Part shown: one piece after another, positions 1 to 7,087 of the stretch
Layout: each line of letters starts with the position of its first letter
Position numbering within the stretch: position 1 is the first letter of the stretch
NCBI GenBank assembly: GCA_002403175.1
Contig: DHHG01000186.1
Coordinates: forward strand, 1 to 7,212
Length of the DNA stretch: 7,212 nucleotides
Reading direction: 5' to 3'
DNA from: Syntrophaceae bacterium UBA4778
Lineage (GTDB): Bacteria; Desulfobacterota; Syntrophia; Syntrophales; UBA4778
The notes under the pieces: model-generated
What the model was told of the DNA's origin: nothing
The model's database searches: none
What the model saw: only the letters and a program-made list of their open reading frames with translations
Made by a program: the position numbers and the translations under genes

Positions 1-2
1 TT

Positions 3-53
3 GCGGCACGCCTAAACCATCTTGCCCGCGAGGTGATTCATGCAGATGAATGA
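3..53 (+). CDS. possible 3' end of an upstream gene (partial)
   Basis: A reading frame open from the left edge encodes AARLNHLAREVIHADE and stops at TGA 51-53, so it would overlap the start of the cyclase gene by 14 bases. The leucine/alanine-rich helix resembles the ends of polyprenyl diphosphate synthases and other helical enzymes, but 16 codons are too few to identify a family. Overlap would fit the tight packing of the genes downstream. The alternative is that another frame ends at TAA 13-15 (last residues RHA), or that no gene ends here. The real content lies outside the window. Confidence 0.3.
   Translation, partial: AARLNHLAREVIHADE
30..36 (+). promoter_or_regulatory. Shine-Dalgarno site of shc
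   Basis: GAGGTGA matches the anti-Shine-Dalgarno sequence over seven bases and ends three bases before ATG 40. This favours ATG 40 over the in-frame ATG at 46. The strong site also suggests the cyclase is translated independently of any upstream gene. Confidence 0.6.
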
Positions 54-1950
54 AGCATATGGACAAGACGCTATTTTCCAAAACACTCTCCAGAGTTCAA
101 TTCTAAAAGCCCGTGATGCTCTGATTGCACAACAGAATCCTGATGGTCACTGGTGCTATGATCTTGAAGCCGATTGCACCATTCCCGCCGAATATATCAT
201 CATGATGCACTACATGGATGAAATAGACGAAAAAGTTCAGGCGGAACTGGCCGATTACATTCGCGCCGGACAGGATCCGCGCGGTGGCTGGCCTCTCTAT
301 ACGGGAGGGCGTCAGGACATCAGCTGTTCCGTCAAATCCTATATGGCGCTTAAATTGGCAGGTGATAGCCCCGATGCGCCACATATGAAGAAAGCTTGCG
401 AGGCGATTCGTTCGGTAGGAGGAGCTGCCGGAAGCAATGTGTTCACGTTGATTACCCTCGCCCTTTTCGGGCAGATCCCCTGGCGGGGAGTTCCTTTCAT
501 GCCTCCTGAACTTATGCTGATGCCTCGGTGGTTTCCGATCCATATTTATAAAGTCGCTTACTGGGCGAGAACGGTTATGGTTCCCCTCCTGATTTTATGT
601 ACGCTGAAGCCCCGTGCGAAAAATCCTCGTCAGGTCAACATCCGTGAGCTGTTCGTTGTTCCTCCCGAACAAGTGGTAAGTTATTTCCCAATCCGTTCGC
701 AGATGAACAGGGTCTTCCTGCTTTTGGAAAATACCGCACGTGCCATGGAACCCTTCTGCCCCGGCTCAATCCGGGAACATGCGATTCGAAAGGCGCGCGA
801 CTGGTTTCTGGAAAGGTTAAACGGTACGGACGGGCTGGGCGCGATCTTTCCCGCTATGGTCAATTCATATGAAGCGCTTGCTTGCCTGGGCTATCCGTCG
901 GACAGTCCCGAAATGCAGACAATTAGGGAAGCCCTTCGAAAGCTTCTGATGACCGGAGATCGGAAAAGCTGTCAGCCGTGTGTATCGCCCATATGGGATA
1001 CGGGTTTGGCGTGCAAGGCTCTTCAGGAAGAGGGGAGTGAACTTTCCAAAAGTCAGGTCCGCTCGGCACTCGATTGGCTTGCGACAAAACAACTGAAGGA
1101 TGAGCCGGGGGATTGGCGTTTCAATCATCCGAATCTCCAGGGAGGTGGATGGGCTTTCGAGTACAACAATGCTTATTATCCCGACCTGGATGATACGGCG
1201 GTAGTTGCCTGGGCGATGTATGACAGCGGAGATGCACGGTACCATGAGGCTATCAAACGAGCAGCCGCCTGGATTTGCGGAATGCAATCTGCAAACGGCG
1301 GGTTCGCCGCATTCGATTCCGACAACACCAGCTATTATCTGAATGAAATCCCTTTTGCCGACCACGGCGCTATTCTGGATCCGCCGACAGCTGATGTCAG
1401 TGCCCGGTGCGCAACGCTTCTGGCGCGAATCGGATGGAGGGGTAGCGAACTGAAGGCTTGCCTGAGCTATCTCAGACATGAGCAGGAACATAACGGTTCC
1501 TGGTTCGGGCGCTGGGGAGCGAATTATATTTACGGAACCTGGTCTGTCCTGACTGCGCTGGAAAAGGTCAACGATCCCCAGAATCGCCTGGTGATCCTGC
1601 GTGCGGTCAATTGGCTGAAATCGAAGCAGCGCGAGGATGGAAGCTGGGGAGAGGATTGCGAATCTTATTTCGATCGGGAAACGGCGGGGACAGGCCCTTG
1701 CGGTACTTCGTTTCAGACTGCCTGGGCGATGCTGGGCCTGATGGCGGCAGGTCAGGTTAACTCATCCCGCGAGCTTCGTCGCGGAGCCGAGTATCTGATC
1801 CGAACCCAGAGGCCTGATGGTCAATGGGAAGATCAAATTTTCACCGCCCCCGGATTTCCGAGGATCTTCTATTTAAAATATCACGGCTACTCCAAGTATT
1901 TCCCCCTTTGGGCATTGAGCCGCTATCGTAATCTGATACAGAATCGGTAA
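40..1950 (+). CDS. shc: squalene-hopene cyclase (HpnF/Shc)
   Basis: Cyclises squalene to hopene/diplopterol, the committed step of hopanoid synthesis, as a monotopic enzyme on the cytoplasmic membrane. At 636 residues it has the usual full length. The catalytic acid motif DXDDTA is present as DLDDTA at residues 382-387. The GGGWAFEYNN segment just before it (368-377), the QPCVSPIWDTGL segment (312-323) and YWARTVMVPLL (174-184) match conserved parts of the active-site cavity. Several QW repeats are visible: QNPDGHW near residue 32, QSANGGF in the middle, and KQREDGSW and TQRPDGQW in the last quarter. The C-terminal FPRIFYLKYHGYSKYFPLWAL block is typical of the family. No key residue looks missing. 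The stop TAA is one base from the start of hpnG. The family also contains oxidosqualene cyclases, but length, motif and neighbours point to the hopene enzyme. Confidence 0.97.
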   Translation: MQMNEAYGQDAIFQNTLQSSILKARDALIAQQNPDGHWCYDLEADCTIPAEYIIMMHYMDEIDEKVQAELADYIRAGQDPRGGWPLYTGGRQDISCSVKSYMALKLAGDSPDAPHMKKACEAIRSVGGAAGSNVFTLITLALFGQIPWRGVPFMPPELMLMPRWFPIHIYKVAYWARTVMVPLLILCTLKPRAKNPRQVNIRELFVVPPEQVVSYFPIRSQMNRVFLLLENTARAMEPFCPGSIREHAIRKARDWFLERLNGTDGLGAIFPAMVNSYEALACLGYPSDSPEMQTIREALRKLLMTGDRKSCQPCVSPIWDTGLACKALQEEGSELSKSQVRSALDWLATKQLKDEPGDWRFNHPNLQGGGWAFEYNNAYYPDLDDTAVVAWAMYDSGDARYHEAIKRAAAWICGMQSANGGFAAFDSDNTSYYLNEIPFADHGAILDPPTADVSARCATLLARIGWRGSELKACLSYLRHEQEHNGSWFGRWGANYIYGTWSVLTALEKVNDPQNRLVILRAVNWLKSKQREDGSWGEDCESYFDRETAGTGPCGTSFQTAWAMLGLMAAGQVNSSRELRRGAEYLIRTQRPDGQWEDQIFTAPGFPRIFYLKYHGYSKYFPLWALSRYRNLIQNR

Positions 1951-1951
1951 A

Positions 1952-2656
1952 ATGATCCAGACCGGATTCGTAGCCCCCATGCTTTTTGAAGCTCGTGCTC
2001 TGGCGGGAAAACCAATTGATGCAGGGTATCCCGTTCGGATATCAAATAGCTCCTTCATGATTATGAGTGGAATCGGGGCGCATCGGGCGACGGAAGCTGT
2101 GCGGATCCTGATTGCCATGCGGGTTACGTCCTTGATCAGTTGGGGGTCGGCTGCTGGCCTTCATCCGGATCTCCGTCCCGGAAGTTTGGTCATTCCCCAT
2201 ACGGTGCTTTCCAGGGATGGGTCAGCTTTTCAATGCAGCCGTAATCTTTATGAATGGTTTTGCGGCACCGTGGGCGAGGGATTGCTTCACTTTCAGGGAA
2301 CCCTGGCCGAAACCGATCAAGTCGTTTGCGGCAGCGATGATAAAGAGGTGCTTCATAAAAATACCGGCGCGGATTCATCGGATATGGAAAGCGCCGCTAT
2401 TGCCCATTTGGCTTTGGAGGCAGATATCCCTTTTCTGGCGATCAGGGTTATCCTGGATTCCAGGCAGACAACCATCCCCCGTTGCGCCCTGACGTTCACT
2501 GATGAGTACGGCCGTCTTCGCCTGGCGCATTGTATCGCGGGATTATTTTCGAAGCCTTCGGAAATTCCCGGTCTTGTTGAACTGGCCTTGAGCTACCGAA
2601 AGGCCAGAGCTACCCTGGATCTGGTCGGTCGGCAATTGAAACGGTGGGGATTTTAA
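1952..2656 (+). CDS. hpnG: hopanoid-associated nucleoside phosphorylase (HpnG)
   Basis: A 234-residue member of the purine nucleosidase/phosphorylase fold (MTA/SAH nucleosidase relatives). In hopanoid producers HpnG acts on adenosylhopane, releasing adenine on the way to ribosylhopane and bacteriohopanetetrol. Visible family marks are the glycine-rich SGIGAHRA segment (39-46), the WGSAAGL turn (64-70) followed by PGSLVIP (76-82), the substrate-binding SDMESAAIAH (143-152, with M145/E146 at the ribose-binding position) and FLAIRVILDS (161-170), where D169 is placed like the catalytic aspartate of nucleosidases. ATG 1952 lies one base after the cyclase stop and has no good Shine-Dalgarno site, so translation is probably coupled to shc. 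Whether it is a phosphorylase or a hydrolase cannot be told from sequence; the assignment rests on motifs plus the neighbouring hpnH and shc. Confidence 0.9.
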   Translation: MIQTGFVAPMLFEARALAGKPIDAGYPVRISNSSFMIMSGIGAHRATEAVRILIAMRVTSLISWGSAAGLHPDLRPGSLVIPHTVLSRDGSAFQCSRNLYEWFCGTVGEGLLHFQGTLAETDQVVCGSDDKEVLHKNTGADSSDMESAAIAHLALEADIPFLAIRVILDSRQTTIPRCALTFTDEYGRLRLAHCIAGLFSKPSEIPGLVELALSYRKARATLDLVGRQLKRWGF

Positions 2657-2657
2657 A

Positions 2658-3668
2658 ATGCCTAAAACACTTTTGACGGGTGCAACCGGTTTCATCGGAT
2701 CGGCGGTATTATTGAAATTGATAGATGCCGGACATGATATCCGTGTCCTGGTCAGGTCGCAAAGCAATCGCCAGAATCTGGCCGGTTTGAATCTGGAGAT
2801 CGTCACCGCCGATCTTAGAGACAGACGCTCGTTGAAGAAGGTCGTGCAGGATTGTTCGATTCTGTATCATGTGGCTGCGGATTACCGGCTGTGGGTGCCC
2901 AGACCGCAATGCATGTACGAGACAAATGTGAATGGAACCGTAAATCTCCTGCGGGCGGCCGCTGAGGCCGGGGTCCGGCGGATAGTCTATACCAGCAGTG
3001 TAGCTGTCCTTGGTCTACACAGAGATGGAACGTCTGCCGATGAAAATACCCCATCCTCCCTCAACGACATGATCGGTCATTATAAGAGGTCCAAATATCT
3101 TGCGGAAGCTGAAGTCAGGCGGATGGTTCGGGAAGAGGGGCTTCCTGCCGTGATCGTAAATCCTTCAACACCTGTAGGGCCACGCGACATAAAACCCACC
3201 CCCACCGGAAGGATGATTGTGGATGCAGCGACGGGGCGAATGCCGGCTTATGTCGAAACCGGACTGAATATGGTCCATGTGGATGACGTTGCCGAAGGAC
3301 ATCTATTGGCAATGGAGCGGGGCGTTATCGGGGAACGATACATATTGGGAGGATTCAATATGACCCTGAAGCAGATTCTCCTTGAATTGGAGGATCTTAC
3401 CGGACATCCTGCTCCTGCAATTCGTTTGTCGCCGTATGTAGTCCTGCCGATTGCGTATATCGCGGAATTACTGGCCATTATTACCGGGAGAGGGGAGCCC
3501 CTTGTCACATCAACAGGAGTTCTTCTGGCCAGAAAGAGAATGTTTTTCTCCTGCCAAAAAGCCATCCAGAATCTCGGGTATCACCCTCGTGCAATAAAGG
3601 AAGGACTGAGGGATGCCATCCGATGGTTCCGTCAACACAATTATATTAAATCAAGCAATATCTGGTGA
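2658..3668 (+). CDS. hpnA: hopanoid-associated SDR sugar epimerase/dehydratase-like protein (HpnA)
   Basis: A 336-residue extended short-chain dehydrogenase/reductase. The N-terminal Rossmann motif is TGATGFIG, with the GxxGxxG glycines at 8, 11 and 14. The catalytic segment has YTSSVAVLG (111-119) and the YxxxK pair at Y142/K146 in HYKRSKYLAE. NPSTPVGPRD (168-177) is typical of the NAD-dependent epimerase/dehydratase family. Members beside shc and hpnH are called HpnA; sugar epimerisation is a family-level guess and the true substrate is not established. A hydrophobic stretch near residues 270-286 (YVVLPIAYIAELLAIIT) could form a buried helix or a membrane contact. ATG 2658 is one base after the hpnG stop and is preceded by a GGTGGGGA purine run that can act as a ribosome binding site. 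It ends the first gene block; 189 bases without a gene follow. Confidence 0.9.
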   Translation: MPKTLLTGATGFIGSAVLLKLIDAGHDIRVLVRSQSNRQNLAGLNLEIVTADLRDRRSLKKVVQDCSILYHVAADYRLWVPRPQCMYETNVNGTVNLLRAAAEAGVRRIVYTSSVAVLGLHRDGTSADENTPSSLNDMIGHYKRSKYLAEAEVRRMVREEGLPAVIVNPSTPVGPRDIKPTPTGRMIVDAATGRMPAYVETGLNMVHVDDVAEGHLLAMERGVIGERYILGGFNMTLKQILLELEDLTGHPAPAIRLSPYVVLPIAYIAELLAIITGRGEPLVTSTGVLLARKRMFFSCQKAIQNLGYHPRAIKEGLRDAIRWFRQHNYIKSSNIW

Positions 3669-3857
3669 GCTCCCATTCTCCTTTCTTATTTTAACCTTAC
3701 CTTTGAATTTGGCCCAACATGAACTGATAGCCGATGTATTAACCAATTCCCTAAGGTTTTTCGAAGTTCAAAATAAGCATTTCCTCGTATGGTTAAAATC
3801 CATGCCTGTATACTAAGGTGTAAAAAAGATTGCTTAAAATCAATTTTGGGGGTGCGC
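3669..3857 (+). other. AT-rich gap between hpnA and ispH, possible promoter region
   Basis: No convincing gene is present. The stretch is visibly richer in A and T than the flanking genes. A TATACT hexamer at 3809-3814 and TAAAAT hexamers at 3794-3799 and 3835-3840 resemble -10 boxes, but none has a good -35 partner at 16-18 bases. No stem followed by a T tract was found, so there is no clear intrinsic terminator for hpnA. The gap contrasts with the one-base junctions on either side and is the most likely place for a separate promoter serving ispH-hpnH. Confidence 0.3.
3847..3852 (+). promoter_or_regulatory. Shine-Dalgarno site deciding the ispH start
   Basis: A G-run (TGGGGGT context, about 3847-3852) lies about six bases before ATG 3858. 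It supports that start rather than GTG 3852, which overlaps it, or the upstream in-frame ATG 3789, which has no comparable site. Confidence 0.5.
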
Positions 3858-4799
3858 ATGCACATCATCCTGGCTCAACCGCGGGGATTCTGTGCTGGAG
3901 CGGTCAGAGCGATTCGAACGGTTACGCGAGCCCTGAAAAAGCATGGCCCACCTATCTACATCCTGCACGAAATCGTTCACAATCGTTCAGTCGTTGAGGA
4001 TCTGAAAAGTCAGGGTGGAATTTTTGTTGAGAATATAGAGGACATTCCAGACGGGTCTGTGATTGTGTTCAGTGCACACGGTGTTTCTACAGAAGTCGTA
4101 AGGACAGCCAATCAAAAAAATTTGCAAATCATAGATGGCACCTGTCCGCTGATTTCCGAGATCCACCAGAGAGCGCAACAATACAGCCGTGACGGCTATG
4201 AGATTATCGTTATCGGCCACCCTGGACATCCGGAAATAGAAGGAACCAGAGGATGCATCGAGGGACCGGTTCAGGTCCTTTCCAGTATTGATGAGGTAGG
4301 AAGTCTGCAGGTGATCAATCCCGATAAAATCGCCTATGTCACCCAAACAACTCTCAGTTATGATGATACACTACAGATTATAAAAGCCCTGAAGTGGCGC
4401 TTTAGTATGAACGGTCCTGACTTAAGCAACGTGTGTCATGCAACCCAGTCAAGACAGAAGAGTGTCCGCTTTCTTGCAGGATTTGTCGATCTTCTCTTGA
4501 TCGTAGGCGCTCACAACAGTTCAAATTCCAATCGCCTGAAGGAAATCGGGGAGCGATGCGGAATCGCTTCGTACCTGATTGAAACTGAGCGGGATCTGTC
4601 TTCCACTTGGTTTTCCGAGGATATGACAATCGGCCTCACCGCCGGTGCTTCTGCTCCCGAGGAAATGGTTCAACGCGTACTGAATCGCTTGCGGGGATAT
4701 CACCCTTGTGTATTGAGCGAAATGGCCGGTACGGAAGCGGACCGATTCCTTCCGGCGCAGTCGCACGTAGACGACAGAAAAGAGAGCTTCCGGGCATAG
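3858..4799 (+). CDS. ispH: 4-hydroxy-3-methylbut-2-enyl diphosphate reductase (IspH/LytB)
   Basis: Last enzyme of the MEP pathway: an iron-sulfur protein reducing HMBPP to IPP and DMAPP in the cytoplasm. From ATG 3858 the product is 313 residues, the usual length, and begins MHIILAQPRGFCAG as expected for the family. The cluster cysteines are C12, C96 (DGTCP) and C193 (NVCHATQSRQ). Substrate-binding histidines are H41 (EIVHNRS), H74 (SAHGV) and H124 in HPGHPE, followed by the catalytic glutamate E126. QTTLS (163-167), NSSNSNRL (220-227) and TAGASAPE (251-258) are the other diphosphate-binding segments. The frame is open upstream to ATG 3789, but that 23-residue extension is atypical. The gene ends one base before hpnH, so the two are probably cotranscribed; its place here suggests a dedicated precursor supply for hopanoids. 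Whether it is the only ispH of the genome cannot be seen. Confidence 0.96.
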   Translation: MHIILAQPRGFCAGAVRAIRTVTRALKKHGPPIYILHEIVHNRSVVEDLKSQGGIFVENIEDIPDGSVIVFSAHGVSTEVVRTANQKNLQIIDGTCPLISEIHQRAQQYSRDGYEIIVIGHPGHPEIEGTRGCIEGPVQVLSSIDEVGSLQVINPDKIAYVTQTTLSYDDTLQIIKALKWRFSMNGPDLSNVCHATQSRQKSVRFLAGFVDLLLIVGAHNSSNSNRLKEIGERCGIASYLIETERDLSSTWFSEDMTIGLTAGASAPEEMVQRVLNRLRGYHPCVLSEMAGTEADRFLPAQSHVDDRKESFRA

Positions 4800-4800
4800 C

Positions 4801-5862
4801 ATGGGCATTCCTCTCATTCAGAAACTGAGTATCGCAAAATACATAATCACGAGAAAACTCTCCGGTGTACAGCGATTTCCGCTCGTTCTAATGCTGGAAC
4901 CGCTGTTCCGATGCAACCTCTCGTGCCTCGGATGCGGAAAAATTCATTATCCAAAGTATGTTCTCAATAAAAGCCTTAAGGCAGAAGAGTGCTTCGAGGC
5001 AGCCGAGCAATGCCGTGCTCCCGTGGTTTCAATAGCAGGGGGCGAACCTTTCTTGCATGAGGATATGCCGGCAATAGTACGGGGACTCATTCAAAGGAAG
5101 AAATTTGTATATCTATGCACAAATGGGCTGCTTCTGAAGAAACTCCTGTCTGAGTACAAACCATCCAGGTATTTGACATTTTCCATTCATCTGGACGGCG
5201 ATCGGGAGTGGCATGATCGGATTACAGGCCAGCCCGGCTTATATGAGTCGGTGATGGATTCTCTTCAGTTGCTCAAGGCAAGGGGCTTTCAGTTCACTAT
5301 CAATTGTACGGTATACAGAAGAATCGATCCGAAAGCCCTTGGCCGGTTTTTCGATCACATTCTGGCGCTGGGTGCTCAAGGTATCACATTATCGCCTGCT
5401 TTCGATTTTCCCGGAAATACGCAGCATGATCTTTTTTTGCGCAGGGATCAGAGCAAGATGCTCTTTCGGGAGATATTCAAGGAAGGCAAGGATCGGAACT
5501 GGAAATTCAACCACTCCGGTCTTTTTTTAGATTTCCTGTCGGGGAATCGCACTTACATGTGCAATCCCTGGGGCAACGTGACGCGCAACGTTCTGGGCTG
5601 GCAACGGCCTTGCTATCTCTTGGCAGAAAGTTACGCATCCGATTTTTCCGAATTGATGAAGAAAACCGATTGGGGTGCTTACGGCCCTGGAAGGCATCCC
5701 AGATGTTCCCATTGCATGCTTCACAGCGGATTCGAATCGGCGGCAGTCAACGATGCATTTTCTCATCCGCTACGTGCCATTCTGGTTTCATGGAGGGGTC
5801 CGCGTACGACCGGTTCTTTTGCGCCGGATCCGGCCAATACTGCAGGGGGAACTCAAGGGTAA
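4801..5862 (+). CDS. hpnH: radical SAM adenosylhopane synthase (HpnH)
   Basis: Joins the 5'-deoxyadenosyl radical of SAM to diploptene to form adenosylhopane, the first step in building the extended hopanoid side chain. The 353-residue protein has the radical SAM cluster motif CxxxCxxC at C38, C42 and C45 (RCNLSCLGC), the SAM-binding GGEP at 80-83, and CTNG at 106-109. The C-terminal part carries further cysteines in the order expected for HpnH: MCNPWG (C254), GWQRPCYLL (C271) and RCSHCMLHSGFESAAV (C302, C305). N-terminal residues 1-30 form the usual hydrophobic/basic lead. The tail after APD (residue 323 on) is short and low in complexity (NTAGGTQG), possibly diverged. ATG 4801 is one base after the ispH stop with only a weak purine-rich site upstream, so coupled translation is likely. 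A pyrroloquinoline- or MoaA-type radical SAM enzyme is a less likely alternative. Confidence 0.95.
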   Translation: MGIPLIQKLSIAKYIITRKLSGVQRFPLVLMLEPLFRCNLSCLGCGKIHYPKYVLNKSLKAEECFEAAEQCRAPVVSIAGGEPFLHEDMPAIVRGLIQRKKFVYLCTNGLLLKKLLSEYKPSRYLTFSIHLDGDREWHDRITGQPGLYESVMDSLQLLKARGFQFTINCTVYRRIDPKALGRFFDHILALGAQGITLSPAFDFPGNTQHDLFLRRDQSKMLFREIFKEGKDRNWKFNHSGLFLDFLSGNRTYMCNPWGNVTRNVLGWQRPCYLLAESYASDFSELMKKTDWGAYGPGRHPRCSHCMLHSGFESAAVNDAFSHPLRAILVSWRGPRTTGSFAPDPANTAGGTQG

Positions 5863-5887
5863 CTTGAATCCGGAAGCGAGTGCATTC

Positions 5888-5906
5888 CACCAGCGTGCTG
5901 CTGGTG
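5888..5906 (+). repeat. perfect 7-bp hairpin after hpnH
   Basis: CACCAGC (5888-5894) and GCTGGTG (5900-5906) are perfect inverted repeats around the loop GTGCT. A five-T run follows at 5919-5923, but 12 bases beyond the stem instead of directly after it. The arrangement is a poor match to an intrinsic terminator, yet a weak or transcript-stabilising role at the end of hpnH is possible. Confidence 0.45.
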
Positions 5907-5932
5907 AGCGCGTGAATCTTTTTCAACATTTT

Positions 5933-5985
5933 GTCTGATGGTTGGAGACTCTCCGGAGTTTGCTACGGAGAGTCAATCATCAGAT
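5933..5985 (+). promoter_or_regulatory. long bulged hairpin upstream of the squalene synthase
   Basis: The inner stem GACTCTCCG (5947-5955) pairs perfectly with CGGAGAGTC (5966-5974) around a ten-base loop. After a three-base bulge (GGA, 5944-5946) the outer stem CTGATGGTT (5935-5943) pairs with AATCATCAG (5975-5983) with one G-U, and T5934/A5984 and G5933/T5985 can extend it. That is about 18-20 pairs. No T tract follows on either strand, so a Rho-independent terminator is unlikely. An RNA leader, processing site or dispersed palindromic repeat are the options. It ends about 30 bases before the ribosome binding site of the next gene. Confidence 0.65.
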
Positions 5986-6014
5986 CTTCTCAGCAAAGAA
6001 TCGTCCCGATATCT

Positions 6015-6018
6015 GGAG
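6015..6018 (+). promoter_or_regulatory. Shine-Dalgarno site of the squalene synthase
   Basis: GGAG lies seven bases before ATG 6026, a standard distance. It supports this ATG as the start, from which the family's N-terminal SRSFALTIP segment is reached at residue 22. Confidence 0.55.
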
Positions 6019-6025
6019 CAGATAA

Positions 6026-7087
6026 ATGAACACACTGGAGTCTCGAGCGGAAGGGTTCCAATATGAGAGAAGGGTGCTTCAGGATGTATCCCGTTCATTC
6101 GCCTTGACCATCCCTCAATTGCCTGTGAAGCTTCAATACCCGATCACCAACGCCTATCTTATTTACAGAATCATCGATACGATCGAGGATGAAAAAAATC
6201 TTTCACAGAGACAAAAATTCCTTTTTTTCCGCGAGTTCGTGGATGTGCTGAATGGCCGCGCTTCTGCCCGCGGATTAGCGAGAGCCGTTGAACCTTGTTT
6301 GAACGGCAGCTCGACTTCCGCGGAAAGGGACCTCATCCGTCAGATGCCGATCATTATCGATGACTTCTTTGTATTCAGTCCGAAACAGCAGGAGGCAGTA
6401 AGGAGATGCGCAGGAGTTATGGTAGAAGGGATGTTCAGATTCCAGGAAATCCAGAACTCCTATGGGCTCGGCAGCATGCAGGATCTCGAGCAGTATTGTT
6501 ATCATGTCGCTGGTGTTGTGGGTGAAATGTTGACGGAGCTTTTTTGTGACTACTCTCCTGAAATAGCCAGAAACCGGAAGAGACTGCTGGAACTGGGTCT
6601 TTCATTCGGTCTGGGGCTGCAGATGACCAATATCGTCAAGGATCTCTGGGATGACAACAAACGGAATGTCTGCTGGATTCCTCGCTCCCTTTTTGCGATG
6701 CGGGACCCTGATCGGATAAAAGCGATGCCGGACCGCAATTCGGAAGCCTTTCGACGGGGGATACAGAATGTAATCACATCCGCTGTCGCTTTCCTCGGCG
6801 ATGCCATGCAATACACAATACTCATCCCCCGCAGTGAAACAGGAATACGTAAGTTCTGCCTTTGGGCCATTGGAATGGCCGTATTCACGCTTAGAAACAT
6901 CAGCCACAATCTTCATTATGAAAGCGGTCTGGATGTCAAGATTTCCCACCAGACTTTAAAATCGATTATTCTTGTCTCCAATGCGGCCGTTCGCAACAAC
7001 TCTATCCTGGAGATGCTTTTCACATTTTTTAGCGATGAAATTTTACCGCCATCAGAAAGGAGCGGCTTCGGCCGTGCACGAATAACT
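6026..7087 (+). CDS. squalene synthase, eukaryote-like SQS type
   Basis: Condenses two farnesyl diphosphates head-to-head toward squalene, the substrate of Shc. Residues 22-30 (SRSFALTIP) and the first Asp-rich motif DTIEDE (51-56) match the SQS class (DTxED) better than the DDxxDE of HpnD/CrtB enzymes. YCYHVAGVVGEMLTELF (157-173) and the second Asp-rich motif in TNIVKDLWDDNKRNVCWIP (D206, D209, D210) are also SQS-like. About 354 residues precede the next start codon, normal for a bacterial SQS; the membrane anchor of the eukaryotic enzymes is absent. The frame has no stop before the window's right edge: it continues in frame into the MlaC-like signal peptide, so the end given here (just before ATG 7088) is inferred. 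If the T6 run at 7025-7030 were T5, the product would end at TAA 7083-7085 (numbered as printed); if T7, at a TAG directly after the run. A phytoene synthase is less likely in this setting. Confidence 0.88.
7056..7075 (+). promoter_or_regulatory. Shine-Dalgarno followed by a cUUCGg tetraloop hairpin
   Basis: AAAGGAG (7056-7062) is a good ribosome binding sequence but ends 25 bases before ATG 7088. Between them CGGC (7063-7066) and GCCG (7071-7074) pair around the loop TTCG, the exceptionally stable C(UUCG)G tetraloop, with a possible extra G-U pair at 7062/7075. Folding would shorten the effective spacing to about 13 bases. A role in starting the MlaC-like gene is inferred. Confidence 0.4.

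Larger units (their letters stand above)
5863..6025 (+). other. gap between hpnH and squalene synthase, holding two hairpins
   Basis: This 163-base stretch has no supported gene. It contains two inverted repeats, listed separately at 5888-5906 and 5933-5985, and ends with a Shine-Dalgarno site. No clear -35/-10 pair was found. It separates hpnH from the squalene synthase in an otherwise tightly packed locus, so it probably serves as a leader or processing region for the downstream genes. Confidence 0.4.

Noticed and set aside
865..1491. 208-residue open frame on the minus strand within shc
   Set aside because: It lies wholly antisense to a clearly coding, motif-complete cyclase and its translation shows no recognisable family; it is a shadow frame.
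3789..3857. 23-codon N-terminal extension of ispH from ATG 3789
   Set aside because: The family begins at the MHIILAQPRGFCAG segment, the extension shows no family similarity, and a G-rich ribosome binding site lies before ATG 3858.
5559..5938. overlapping plus-strand open frames across the end of hpnH
   Set aside because: They overlap the cysteine-rich HpnH C-terminus in other frames and show no family features or ribosome binding sites.
5935..5983. hairpin as a Rho-independent terminator
   Set aside because: Neither strand has a T tract directly after the stem; the base after it begins ATCTTCTC.
7025..7030. classical -1 ribosomal slippery heptamer at the T run
   Set aside because: The run is only six Ts and the codon phase does not give the X XXY YYZ pattern; a -1 slip would meet TAG at once, so a programmed site cannot be claimed from sequence alone.
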